NCBI GenBank assembly: GCA_050633505.1
Contig: JBOEGQ010000005.1
Location: 150,378 to 214,377, forward strand
Origin: UBA1672 sp050633505
GTDB taxonomy: Bacteria > Pseudomonadota > Alphaproteobacteria > Micavibrionales > Micavibrionaceae
Reading direction: 5' to 3'
Length of the DNA stretch: 64,000 nt
The notes under the pieces: model-generated
Seen by the model: only the letters and a program-made list of their open reading frames with translations
Told to the model about the DNA's origin: nothing
The model's database searches: none
Translations under genes and position numbers: made by a program
Shown here: positions 8,408 to 16,737 of the stretch, one piece after another
Numbering within the stretch: the stretch's first letter is position 1
How the letters are laid out: each line of letters opens with the position of its first letter

Positions 8408-9426
8408 TATTTCTGATTTTTTCTGATTTTTCGCCAATTTGCGACATTGCGGTTATGTTCTGCCAATGTCTTTGCGAAGGCGTGTCCGCCGCTACCGTCT
8501 GCAACGAAATAGATATAATTATGTTCGCCCGGGTTTAAGGCTGCCTCTATTGAATCGTATCCCGGATTGCATATGGGGCCGGGTGGTAGGCCTGCATAAA
8601 CATATGTGTTATACGGAGAATCGTATGTGAGGTCTTTTTTAAGTAAACGGCGCCCTAGTGGCCCTTGTCCATTATTCTCATTCTTCCCCATATTGATGGC
8701 ATAAATGACCGTGGGATCAGTTTGTAAAAGCATCCCTTTTCGTAAACGGTTAATGAAGACGCCTGCCACATCCTTGCGTTCTGAAGGAACTGCAGTTTCT
8801 TTTTCAATGATGGAGGCGAGGATTAATGCCTCTTCCTTTGTTTTGATGGGTAAGTTTTCTGCGCGCTTTTCCCAAAGTATATCCAGCGTTTCTTGCATGG
8901 ATTTTTCCATGCGTTGCACGATGTCAATCACCGCGTCTCCTTTGGAGTAGCTGTATGTTTCGGGTAAAAGCGTTCCTTCTGCTAGTGGTTCTATTCGTGA
9001 AGGTTGAAGGCCGCTATGTTCTGAGAGGAGCAGAAGAATCTCATAAGATGTCAGGCCTTCCCGAACCGTAATGTTGCGTTGTATGACTTTACCGGATTCT
9101 AATAAATCAAGAACATCTTGCATTGAGGCATGAGCGGGAATCTCATATTCCCCTGCTTTTAAGTTGGCAGCTTGTTCTGTTACACGTCCGCCGATTTGGA
9201 AAAGATAGATGTAGGACGGATTGTCAATAATGCCATTATATAGCAGAATTTCCGAAATTGATCGTATGTTCGATCCGCGCTCAATCGTGATTGTAACGGG
9301 TTGATCAAAAGAGCCGGGCTGGATAAACTTTTGATACGCCCACCATCCGCCAGCTGCCCCCCCTATTAAAAATAGGGTTGAGCCGATAACAAATCCACCA
9401 AGTAAAATTTTAAAGAACATCTTCAT
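8407..9426 (-). CDS. mltG: Endolytic murein transglycosylase MltG, 339 aa
   Basis: Inner-membrane lytic transglycosylase that cleaves nascent glycan strands and sets their length. One N-terminal membrane helix (about 5-30) is followed by a LysM-like segment (VTITIERGSNIRSISEILLYNGII). The YceG catalytic domain follows, with the active-site Glu in ASIIEKETAVPSERKDVA, then GVFINRLRKGMLLQTDPTVIYA and YNTYVYAGLPPGPICNPG. Length is normal. mltG commonly follows acpP-fabF; here an unrelated + strand gene (9531-10142) separates it from fabF. Confidence 0.95.
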   Translation of the reverse strand: MKMFFKILLGGFVIGSTLFLIGGAAGGWWAYQKFIQPGSFDQPVTITIERGSNIRSISEILLYNGIIDNPSYIYLFQIGGRVTEQAANLKAGEYEIPAHASMQDVLDLLESGKVIQRNITVREGLTSYEILLLLSEHSGLQPSRIEPLAEGTLLPETYSYSKGDAVIDIVQRMEKSMQETLDILWEKRAENLPIKTKEEALILASIIEKETAVPSERKDVAGVFINRLRKGMLLQTDPTVIYAINMGKNENNGQGPLGRRLLKKDLTYDSPYNTYVYAGLPPGPICNPGYDSIEAALNPGEHNYIYFVADGSGGHAFAKTLAEHNRNVANWRKIRKNQK

Positions 9427-9530
9427 AAGGCCGAAAAGATAGCATAAAAAAAAATTAGAGGAAGAGGAAATTTATTGACATAATTATTTGTCTTTTATAG
9501 GGTTCTTATTCGTTTTTTGATGGAGGAAAT

Positions 9531-10142
9531 ATGCCAGTCGACCCGCGTAGCGATTTACCGGTAAGAATAGCAATGGAGATATCAAAAGCTCTTGGCAAAA
9601 CAATTAACCCTAGTGAATTATACGCGCATGATAATAATGATCTGGGGGCGTGGAAGTCACAGTCTCGTTATGATTACGACCATGAAGAAGATGACCAGTA
9701 TATTTTTAATAACAGAAGAGTAGCATGTTTTGATTTGCTGCATGACCCATCTGGAATGCGTTCAAGCTCTATCCCACTGCAAATCGCATTTAATGAACAA
9801 CAAAACATGCAGGTTATTGCGCGCTGTGCAATACATGAAGTTTATGAAAGCTTAGAACATAATTTTGAACAGAAGCAGGCTGCTGTTTTTGATCCTGAAG
9901 ATCTGGATCGGAAAAGAAAGGTCGGTATAGAAATAACCTTGGATAGTGAAGCACCGATTCAAGCGATATCATTACCGAATGGAAACTTTAGAATATTTCA
10001 GGATAGCACTGGTACTGCTGCGCAATTTTCAAGTGATGCCATGCATTACGATAGCCGAGAACATGGTACAAAGCTTGTGGATTTTGCAACTGAATACATC
10101 GGGACAAGTGCACGTTTATCGCTTCTAGAATTTGTGCCCTGA
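9531..10142 (+). CDS. Orphan hypothetical protein, 203 aa
   Basis: No family recognised. It is a soluble, acidic protein with no signal peptide or membrane helix. It has an Asp/Glu/Tyr-rich patch (YDYDHEEDDQYIFNN, about 47-61) and a central RCAIHEVYESLEHNFEQ helix. A GGAGGAAAT ribosome site precedes the ATG. It stands alone on + between mltG and fabF, both on -, and its stop codon is built into a perfect palindrome. This placement suggests a late insertion into a normally contiguous fab-mltG cluster. Function unknown. Confidence 0.65.
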   Translation: MPVDPRSDLPVRIAMEISKALGKTINPSELYAHDNNDLGAWKSQSRYDYDHEEDDQYIFNNRRVACFDLLHDPSGMRSSSIPLQIAFNEQQNMQVIARCAIHEVYESLEHNFEQKQAAVFDPEDLDRKRKVGIEITLDSEAPIQAISLPNGNFRIFQDSTGTAAQFSSDAMHYDSREHGTKLVDFATEYIGTSARLSLLEFVP

Positions 10143-10157
10143 GCATATATGCTCAGG
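10138..10157. terminator. Perfect 20-bp palindrome, likely bidirectional terminator
   Basis: Arms CCTGAGCATA and TATGCTCAGG meet with no spacer. The TGA stop of the upstream + gene (10140-10142) is inside the left arm. It sits between convergent genes. No T-run follows, so termination would be weak or need Rho; it may mainly protect RNA 3' ends. Confidence 0.5.
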
Positions 10158-10198
10158 ATGCTTTGAAGCTAAGATAGGTAATACACAAAGATAATAAA

Positions 10199-11479
10199 TT
10201 ACACCTTACGCATAATCAGTGATGCGTTTGTACCGCCAAATCCGAATGAATTGGACAGTACGGTATTCACTGTTTTTTCTTTGGCAACTTTTGGAACAAG
10301 ATCCATGCCTTGGCAGTTTTCAGATGGATTTTCTAAGTTTAGCGTTGGTGGTAATACGCCCGTTTCCAATGCTTTGGCAGAGTAAATGGCTTCAACCGCG
10401 CCTGCCGCGCCAAGAAGGTGGCCGATTGCAGATTTGGTTGAGGACATAGAAACCGTATCCAATGCGTTACCAAACAGGCGTTTAACCGCGCCGAATTCAA
10501 TACTGTCGCCAACGGGGGTCGATGTTCCGTGTGCATTGATGTAATCAATGTCTTCCGGATTTAATTTTGCGCGTTTAAGAGCGGCTTCCATCGCGCGGTA
10601 TCCGCCGTTTCCATCTTCCGCAGGGGATGTAATGTGGTGTGCATCGCCCGATAGGCCGTATCCAATGATTTCGCCATAAATTTTTGCACCGCGTGCCTTT
10701 GCATGTTCGTATTCTTCTAAGACTACAATTCCTGCACCTTCACCAATGACAAAGCCGTCCCGACCATCATCCCATGGGCGTGAGGCCTGTTCAGGTGTAT
10801 CGTTATATCCGGTTGTCAGTGCGCGTGCGGCAGCAAATCCGGCAACACCAAGACGGCAAACTGCACCTTCTGCGCCACCTGCGATCATCACATCTGCGTC
10901 ATCTAATGCGATGAGGCGTGCGGCATCACCAATTGCGTGTGTTCCTGTTGCACATGCGGTAACAACTGAGTGATTTGGCCCACGGAAGCCGTACTTAATT
11001 GATATATGACCAGATGTCAGATTGATAAGTGCGGCAGGTACGAAGAATGGAGAAATACGGCGAGGGCCGCGCTCATTCATAAGGGTAGATGTTTTGTAAA
11101 TCTCATCCAGTCCGCCAATTCCTGATCCGACCAGAACGCCTGTTCTGTTCAGGCTCTCTTCATCTGATGGCGTCCATCCCGCATCTTCGATGGCTTCTTG
11201 TGCGGCGGCAATGCCGTATGTAATGAAGACATCGACTTTGCGTTGCTCTTTCGGATGAAGGTAAAGATCGGCATTAAAATCACCGTTTTCCGGTGCTTCG
11301 TCCTTGGTTTTCGGAATTATTCCTGCGATTTGAGATGGAATGTCTGAGACATCGAAATGCTCAATCTTCTTAATACCACTTTTTCCGTTTGTGATACTTT
11401 CCCAGTTGTGGTCAACCCCCATACCAAGTGGAGATACCATTCCCATACCAGTTATAACGACACGTCTCAATTCACTCAT
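10199..11479 (-). CDS. fabF: 3-oxoacyl-[acyl-carrier-protein] synthase II, 426 aa
   Basis: Elongating condensing enzyme of type II fatty acid synthesis, joining malonyl-ACP to acyl-ACP. The thiolase-fold triad is present: Cys176 in VVTACATGTHAIGDAARL, one His in INAHGTSTPVGDS, and the second His in SSTKSAIGHLLGAAGAVE. The C-terminal GFGGTNASL loop is also present. Length fits FabF. It follows acpP on the same strand with a hairpin between them, the standard acpP-fabF order. Confidence 0.97.
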   Translation of the reverse strand: MSELRRVVITGMGMVSPLGMGVDHNWESITNGKSGIKKIEHFDVSDIPSQIAGIIPKTKDEAPENGDFNADLYLHPKEQRKVDVFITYGIAAAQEAIEDAGWTPSDEESLNRTGVLVGSGIGGLDEIYKTSTLMNERGPRRISPFFVPAALINLTSGHISIKYGFRGPNHSVVTACATGTHAIGDAARLIALDDADVMIAGGAEGAVCRLGVAGFAAARALTTGYNDTPEQASRPWDDGRDGFVIGEGAGIVVLEEYEHAKARGAKIYGEIIGYGLSGDAHHITSPAEDGNGGYRAMEAALKRAKLNPEDIDYINAHGTSTPVGDSIEFGAVKRLFGNALDTVSMSSTKSAIGHLLGAAGAVEAIYSAKALETGVLPPTLNLENPSENCQGMDLVPKVAKEKTVNTVLSNSFGFGGTNASLIMRKV

Positions 11480-11512
11480 GATTTCTTCTCTCTATTCCTT
11501 TAAATAGCATCA

Positions 11513-11531
11513 CAGCCCGTCAAGCGGGCTG
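11513..11531 (-). promoter_or_regulatory. Intercistronic hairpin between acpP and fabF
   Basis: CAGCCCG (11513-11519) pairs perfectly with CGGGCTG (11525-11531) around a five-base loop, with no T-run. In this position a hairpin can hold the acpP mRNA 3' end and let ACP be made in excess of FabF. That role is inference from position. Confidence 0.5.
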
Positions 11532-11573
11532 GAATATAAAGTATTAAGTAATAACACGCATGATGCGTTTTTA

Positions 11574-11810
11574 TTACTCTGCGTTTGCTTTGATGAAGTT
11601 CACAGCATCTGCAAATGTCTGGATGTCTTTTGCAGCATCATCTGGAATTTCAATGTTGAATTCCTCTTCAAATGCCATAACAAGCTCAACAGTGTCCAGA
11701 GAGTCAGCGCCTAGGTCATCGATGAAGCTTGCGCCCTCAACAACTTTATCTTCTTCCACGCCAAGGTGTTCTACAACGATTTTTTTAACGCGATCGGCAA
11801 TATCACTCAT
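11574..11810 (-). CDS. acpP: Acyl carrier protein, 78 aa
   Basis: Carries acyl chains on a 4'-phosphopantetheine attached to Ser37 in the canonical motif GADSLDTVELVMAFEEEF. The protein is small, acidic and of usual length. An AGGAT-type ribosome site is present upstream. It is the first gene of the acpP-fabF pair and is divergent from thrC across 263 bp. Confidence 0.98.
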   Translation of the reverse strand: MSDIADRVKKIVVEHLGVEEDKVVEGASFIDDLGADSLDTVELVMAFEEEFNIEIPDDAAKDIQTFADAVNFIKANAE

Positions 11811-12073
11811 TTTAAATCCTATCTTTTTAACTTTTCTAGATAATTCTTATAACGAACGAAAAGGCATATGACTAGCCCTAACATTCTTCGGCAAAGCTAC
11901 TAGCATATGAGTTTGCAAAGATAAAGCGGTTTTTGTCGATAAATTTACACATGCAATTTGTGGATAAGTGTTTTTGAGGGAAATGTGGCACACCGGATTG
12001 CATGTTGTTTTCTTACCTTTTTATACCTAAAGCCAGATTGACTTCCTTTTGAAAACGCCCTAAAACTTGCCGT

Positions 12074-13486
12074 ATGATGAAGTATATATCCACACGCGGG
12101 CAAGGTGAGCCCCAAACATTTGAACAGGTTCTCCTAAGTGGTCTTGCACCTGATGGGGGGCTGTATGTGCCTGAAACCTGGCCTTCTATAGACCTTGGAT
12201 CGTTGCGCGGTAAATCATATTGCGAGATTGCAGAAATCGTAATGTATCCATTTGTGGAAGGGTGTATTGAGCGCGATGATTTCCGTGCAATCATCAATGA
12301 AACTTATGGCGTCGATGTTTTCCGCAATTGCGATGTGACACCTCTTCATCACCTTCAAAATTATGAAGGGGATAAAATTTATGTGATGGAACAATTCCAT
12401 GGCCCGACTATTGCGTTTAAAGATGTTGCCTTGCAACTGTTAGGGCGTTTGTTTGACCATGTTTTGAAGAAGCAGAAAAAACGCGTTACGATTGTTGGTG
12501 CCACCAGTGGTGATACTGGATCTGCGGCGATTGAAGGATGCCGATCTTGTGATAATATTGATATATTTATCTTGCACCCGAAAGGGCGTGTATCCGATGT
12601 TCAGCGTAAGCAAATGACATGTGTTGATGCGCCAAATGTTTATAATATCGCCTTGGATGGATCTTTTGATGATTGTCAGAACATGGTAAAGGCCATGTTT
12701 AATGATTCTGACTTTAGGCATGGTGTTAATCTGTCTGCGGTTAATTCGATTAATTGGGCGCGGATTATGGCGCAAATCGTTTATTATTTCACCACGGCGC
12801 TGGAATTAGGGGTAGCAGACGGTAAGGATGTATCGTTTGTTGTACCAACGGGTAATTTCGGAAATGTTTTTGCGGCGTATTGTGCGCGTAACATGGGTTT
12901 GCCGATTAAACATCTTGGTATCTCGACCAATAAGAATGATATTTTGACACGGTTCTTTGAAACGGGTGAAATGAAAATTGGTGAGTCCTTTGCCACGGTT
13001 ACACCATCGATGGATATTCAAATTTCCAGTAATTTTGAACGCTATTTGTTTAATTTAGTTGGCCGCGATGCCGATCATCTTGCGCAATTGATGCAGGAGT
13101 TTAAACAGAATGGCTCTATCCGTCTTAGTGCTGACCTCATGGAAACGGCGTGTCGTGAGTTTACGGCTGCGCGTGCGGATGATGATCAGACATTAGGCTT
13201 TATCAAGGAATGTTACGACGCGACGGGGTATATTCTTGATCCGCATACCGCAGTTGGAATGGCGGGTGCCAAGGTAATTGCGGATAAGCAGGAAAGTGGC
13301 TCTGTTGTTTTATTGGCGACAGCGCACCCGGCCAAATTCCCGGATGCGGTTGAGAAGGCCATTGGCCTGCGCCCTGATTTGCCGGACCATCTTGCGGACT
13401 TGTTTGATCGTCGTGAAATTCTGGTGGAGCAGCCAAATGATATGGCCGTTATACAGGATTTTGTACGTAAAAATTCCAGAGCATAA
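12074..13486 (+). CDS. thrC: Threonine synthase, 470 aa
   Basis: PLP enzyme that converts O-phosphohomoserine to threonine. The N-terminal signature is KYISTRGQ...LAPDGGLYVPE. The PLP lysine is Lys116 in GPTIAFKDVALQ. The phosphate-binding loop and later motifs are VGATSGDTGSAAIEG, VNSINWARI and VPTGNFGNVFAAY. The length and motifs are those of the long (type 1, yeast/E. coli-like) class. A second ATG follows the first directly; either may start the protein. No thrA or thrB is visible nearby, so it is a stand-alone pathway gene here. Confidence 0.96.
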   Translation: MMKYISTRGQGEPQTFEQVLLSGLAPDGGLYVPETWPSIDLGSLRGKSYCEIAEIVMYPFVEGCIERDDFRAIINETYGVDVFRNCDVTPLHHLQNYEGDKIYVMEQFHGPTIAFKDVALQLLGRLFDHVLKKQKKRVTIVGATSGDTGSAAIEGCRSCDNIDIFILHPKGRVSDVQRKQMTCVDAPNVYNIALDGSFDDCQNMVKAMFNDSDFRHGVNLSAVNSINWARIMAQIVYYFTTALELGVADGKDVSFVVPTGNFGNVFAAYCARNMGLPIKHLGISTNKNDILTRFFETGEMKIGESFATVTPSMDIQISSNFERYLFNLVGRDADHLAQLMQEFKQNGSIRLSADLMETACREFTAARADDDQTLGFIKECYDATGYILDPHTAVGMAGAKVIADKQESGSVVLLATAHPAKFPDAVEKAIGLRPDLPDHLADLFDRREILVEQPNDMAVIQDFVRKNSRA

Positions 13487-13526
13487 AACCCTTTGCATTC
13501 TCTGGGTAATCGTTTAATTTTTTGCC

Positions 13527-14615
13527 ATGAGCATAAAATCAATCGGCCTAAGTACACATATCTGGAACAATAATTTACGCTGCATCATGATGCTTGCGCT
13601 TTATCCTGTTTTGATTCTGGGTATGTTTTGGATCTTAATGCTTGTTCTTGGAACGGTGAGTATCCACGTACCGTCAGATGATGTGAATGGCCTTTGGATT
13701 CTGGTTGAATTCTCCAACCGTATATTTTTTGATTTCTGGCCGATGGTTGTGACGGGGGTCGGGATATGGTTTGTTATCTCGTGGTTTTCTCATACGCAAA
13801 TGATCCGCCAAATGGCGGGCTCACATCCTGTCTCGCGTCAGGAAGAGCCCGAGCTCTATAACCTTCTTGAGAACTTATGTATTTCACAAGGGATGCCGAT
13901 GCCCGGTCTTGAGATTGTTGAGACGCATGCGCGCAATGCCTTTGCCAGTGGTCTTCATAAGGGGAATTACAAGGTCACTGTCACACGTGGATTGATGAAT
14001 AGCCTGTCGAGAGAGGAATTAGAGGCCGTTTTGGCGCATGAGCTTACCCATATTCAAAATAATGATGTGCGGCTTCTTATTGTGACAATTATTTTTACAG
14101 GGCTTTTCGGGTTTCTTGCGCAAATGGCCTGGCGTAGCTTTGTTCATGGTATTTTTTATCGTATGGGGAATAATCGGAATAAGGGCGGAGCGTTGGTTTT
14201 GGTTTTATTGGTTTCTTTGGTTCTTGGCATCGGGTATCTGGTCAGTTTATTTATGCGCTTTGCTTTATCGCGTAAGCGTGAGTATATGGCCGATGCTGGC
14301 GCAATTGAAATGACAAAGAATCCTGATGCAATGATGCGGGCTTTGATGCGGATTTCCGGGCGAGATCGCATGCCCGCGATGAGTGAGGATATCGCCATGA
14401 TGTGCATTGAAAATCATAAAAGCTTTTTAGGGTTGTTCGCAACCCACCCGCCAATCGAAAAGCGTATCCGCGCAATTTCAGAGGTAACGAATACCCCAAT
14501 CCCTGATCATGCCAGTTTACCCCCCATCGAAAAGGAGCAGAGCTTTTCTCAAAATACTGAAGGTAAGCGGCAGAATCCCTGGCTAATGACGGATAGACGC
14601 GGGAAAAGGGGCTAA
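13527..14615 (+). CDS. M48-family (HtpX-like) membrane metalloprotease, 362 aa
   Basis: Zinc metalloprotease expected to degrade misfolded membrane proteins. There are two N-terminal membrane helices (about 20-45 and 68-88). The zinc motif HELTH is at 171-175 (LEAVLAHELTHIQNNDVR), with two more helices (about 185-235) after it. The third zinc ligand is Glu in RKREYMADAGAIEM, and ATHPPIEKRI is the family's downstream signature. It is longer than E. coli HtpX because of the extracytoplasmic loop and the tail. It lies 40 bp after thrC and 90 bp before a BI-1 family gene; M48 proteases and BI-1 (YccA-like) proteins are known partners of membrane quality control. Confidence 0.9.
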   Translation: MSIKSIGLSTHIWNNNLRCIMMLALYPVLILGMFWILMLVLGTVSIHVPSDDVNGLWILVEFSNRIFFDFWPMVVTGVGIWFVISWFSHTQMIRQMAGSHPVSRQEEPELYNLLENLCISQGMPMPGLEIVETHARNAFASGLHKGNYKVTVTRGLMNSLSREELEAVLAHELTHIQNNDVRLLIVTIIFTGLFGFLAQMAWRSFVHGIFYRMGNNRNKGGALVLVLLVSLVLGIGYLVSLFMRFALSRKREYMADAGAIEMTKNPDAMMRALMRISGRDRMPAMSEDIAMMCIENHKSFLGLFATHPPIEKRIRAISEVTNTPIPDHASLPPIEKEQSFSQNTEGKRQNPWLMTDRRGKRG

Positions 14616-14704
14616 TAGGGCGATTTTTTCCAAGAGTCTTTGTAATCTGCTATAATAGAGAGTATAAGAAGCTATAGATTTTTAACAGTTTGGAGAATTT
14701 GAAA

Positions 14705-15406
14705 ATGCAAACAGATCGTTATTCGGGCGCTCAGTCCCGATCACAAACGTTCGACGCTGGTTTACGCGCTCATATGAGCAGTGTTTATAATCGTATGACA
14801 ATTGGTGTGCTTATTACCGCCATAACCGCTTGGATCGTTAGCAGCTCACCAGATCTTATGACGTTGTTCTTAGGTGGACCGCAAAAATATATCGTTATTT
14901 TCGCACCACTTGCGATTGTGTGGTTTGGATTTAACCCTATGACAATGTCTTCACAGAAGTTGAAATTGGCTTTTATTGGAGTTAGCGTTCTATACGGTAT
15001 CAGTTTTTCAGCAATTGCTTTCGCTTTTGCAGGGGCAGAGATTGCGCGTGCTTTCTTCATTACATCAGGAATGTTTGCCGGGCTTAGCATCTTTGGCTAT
15101 ACCACTAAGAAAGACCTAAGTGCTTTGGGAACGTTCTGCATGATGGGTGTAATTGGTGTCGTTTTGACATCTGTGATTGGCATATTTGTCGGCTTTTCCG
15201 ATACAATGCAGATTGTGCTTAGCGCTATCACGGTTGTTGTTTTTGCTGGTCTGACGGCGTGGGAAACTCAAAATACAAAGCAGATGTATAATGCTTCTCA
15301 TAGTGCAGAACTTAATAGTCGTTTGGCTTGGTCATCGGCATTGAGCCTGTATATCAGTTTCGTTGTTATGTTCTCACATATTTTGAGTTTGATGCAGGAA
15401 CGTTAA
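14705..15406 (+). CDS. Bax inhibitor-1 / YccA family membrane protein
   Basis: Seven-helix membrane protein of the TMBIM/BI-1 family; E. coli YccA is a substrate and modulator of FtsH. The start at 14705 uses the GGAG at 14691 as ribosome site, giving 233 residues. Family features seen are the RTYxxM-like HMSSVYNRMTIGVLITA opening, IFGYTTKKDLSALG in the middle and LSLYISFVVMFSHIL at the end. It follows the M48 metalloprotease on the same strand and ends at a clear terminator. The proximity to a membrane protease supports a role in membrane-protein quality control. Confidence 0.92.
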   Translation: MQTDRYSGAQSRSQTFDAGLRAHMSSVYNRMTIGVLITAITAWIVSSSPDLMTLFLGGPQKYIVIFAPLAIVWFGFNPMTMSSQKLKLAFIGVSVLYGISFSAIAFAFAGAEIARAFFITSGMFAGLSIFGYTTKKDLSALGTFCMMGVIGVVLTSVIGIFVGFSDTMQIVLSAITVVVFAGLTAWETQNTKQMYNASHSAELNSRLAWSSALSLYISFVVMFSHILSLMQER

Positions 15407-15433
15407 GCGATACTCTTTTAAAGAATCTGAAAG

Positions 15434-15460
15434 GCTCCGTATATTTACGGGGCTTTTTTA
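15434..15460 (+). terminator. Intrinsic terminator
   Basis: GCTCCGTA (15434-15441) pairs with TACGGGGC (15446-15453), including one G-T pair, around loop TATT, followed by TTTTTTA. It ends the BI-1 gene. Confidence 0.85.
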
Positions 15461-15522
15461 TTGCCTTTGCTCTTGAAATGCAGACCGGAACACAGTATTG
15501 ATAATCCCGTCTTTTGGAAAAA

Positions 15523-15598
15523 GGGCCCTTAGCTCAGCTGGGAGAGCGCATCGCTGGCAGCGATGAGGTCAGCGGTTCGATCCCGCTAGGGTCCACCA
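15523..15598 (+). tRNA. tRNA-Ala (anticodon GGC)
   Basis: Full cloverleaf. The acceptor is GGGCCCT with AGGGTCC, the D-arm is AGCTCAGCTGGGAGAGC, and the anticodon stem CATCG/CGATG closes loop CTGGCAG (anticodon GGC). The T-loop GGTTCGATCC and encoded CCA are present. Its 3' half is read on the opposite strand as the C-terminal codons of a degenerate serine integrase, marking it as an integration site. Confidence 0.97.
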
Positions 15599-16367
15599 TA
15601 ACATCCTTACCCCCCAGCAACTCGCTCAAAAGCCTTATAGGCCGGGCGATAGGGGCTGTTCGAAAACCCACATTCCGGTCATACGGCACTTCCTCCGTAA
15701 ACATCATTTTGAGTGCCTTACGCTTATCAGTTAGATCATTCGAAGCCCATAATTCATAGGGGTTTCAAAGAAATTCTAAAGCTGTTCGAAAAGTTCCGCT
15801 AAAGTCAGGCAACGCATTGCCGCATTTATCGATTTTTTCCCGCAAAACGATCTTCTCATCTTCCAAGGCTTGAATGCGCGTTTCATAGGCCGTAACCACA
15901 CGCGCCCTCATGCGGTTTTTAACCTGCTCGGCATTCTTCTCCCGCTGGTGTGCGGCTACTGAGGCGAGTAAATGCTCCACCAGCCGACTGTCAGAGTCTT
16001 CTCCAAACTCAATGGAGGGGCTTTTCAGAATGCCGCCTGCCTCAGAGATAGCAGAGCGGATGTGAATATGTGCCTGTATATCCCGCGCAAGGCGGTTGAT
16101 ATCGTCAATAATGACAACATGTTCTTCCGTCTTGCGGTGCTTTTTGAGGAAGGAGAGCATTTCCTTCATCTTGGGGCGGTCAATTAATTTACCGGACAAA
16201 CCTTCTTCATAGTAAGTCTGCACAATTTTGTAGCCCTGATGCTTTGCATACTCGCGGCAACGTGTGGCCTGTGATTCCAGACCATGCCCTTCACGCACCT
16301 GCTTTTGGCTGGATACGCGGCAATATATAACGGCTTTTTGTTTTGTGCCGCTAACATTAAGAAACAC
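15534..16367 (-). pseudogene. Degenerate serine integrase whose C-terminus reads into tRNA-Ala
   Basis: The N-terminal resolvase domain is intact: KAVIYCRVSSQKQ carries the catalytic Ser region, then SQATRCREYA, YYEEGLSGKLIDRP and DDINRLARD. Directly after RMRARVV the frame jumps to a short coiled coil (ALEDEKIVLREKI), so the large recombinase and zinc-ribbon domains (normally about 200-300 residues) are missing. After FRTALEFL an in-frame TGA (15765-15767) interrupts, but the same frame stays open for 76 more codons. These codons have clear family sequence (NPYELWASNDLTDKRK and VGFRTAPIARPIRLL). The frame then continues through the tRNA-Ala gene as VDPSGIEPLTSSLPAMRSPS, with its stop at 15534-15536. 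An ending inside a tRNA is typical of integrases at tRNA attachment sites. The GTG at 16367 is a poor start. Almost certainly inactive. Confidence 0.8.
15578..15598. other. Candidate attachment site at the tRNA-Ala 3' end
   Basis: The 3' end of tRNA-Ala coincides with the inner edge of the integrase remnant and the left edge of the accessory region, so it is the likely att core. I found no second copy of this segment to the right within the window, so the right boundary is not defined. Confidence 0.4.
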
Positions 16368-16571
16368 CGTAGTGATAAGGGATTGTCACAAGATGCTCTT
16401 GCTGGAAAAGCAGAAATTGCAACGCGCTATCTTCAGGAAATCGAAGCAGCAGAAAAGCAACCAAGTGTGACAACAATATTCAAACTAGCCAAAGCGCTAG
16501 ACATTGAATATACATCTCTCCTCTCATCTGCATGGTTACAATGGCTTGAGCATGGTGACGGTGAAGAATAA
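16284..16571 (+). CDS. XRE-type helix-turn-helix protein, 5' end uncertain
   Basis: The helix-turn-helix domain is clear from about residue 24: NIKKHRSDKGLSQDALAGK, then TRYLQEIEAAEKQPSVTTIF and KLAKALDIEYTSLL. The ATG at 16284 would add 20 or so unfamily-like residues that are only the antisense of the integrase N-terminus. A TTG at 16338 is the other in-frame option, and neither has a ribosome site. The conserved parts of this gene and of the divergent integrase are separated by only about 16 bp, too little for two starts. Both probably lost their 5' ends in one deletion. It was probably the regulator of the original mobile element. Confidence 0.55.
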   Translation: MPFTHLLLAGYAAIYNGFLFCAANIKKHRSDKGLSQDALAGKAEIATRYLQEIEAAEKQPSVTTIFKLAKALDIEYTSLLSSAWLQWLEHGDGEE

Positions 16572-16588
16572 TCTCAGCTAACTATATA

Positions 16589-16626
16589 CAGCCAGAGGGA
16601 TGCAACGGGAGAGCGCAGCGCCTCCC
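16589..16626 (+). repeat. Left 38-bp inverted repeat
   Basis: Matches the reverse complement of 18096-18133 at 36 of 38 positions; the two differences are near the inner end (C/T twice). Confidence 0.9.
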
Positions 16627-16737
16627 TTGCCAAGTGGTGTGGATGTAATACACACACATCTTACGTTCATTGGTAAGAGCATAAAAGTGGCTTATATTTC
16701 TGGTGTTATCATTGTATAAAAAATCAAGCTATAAATA

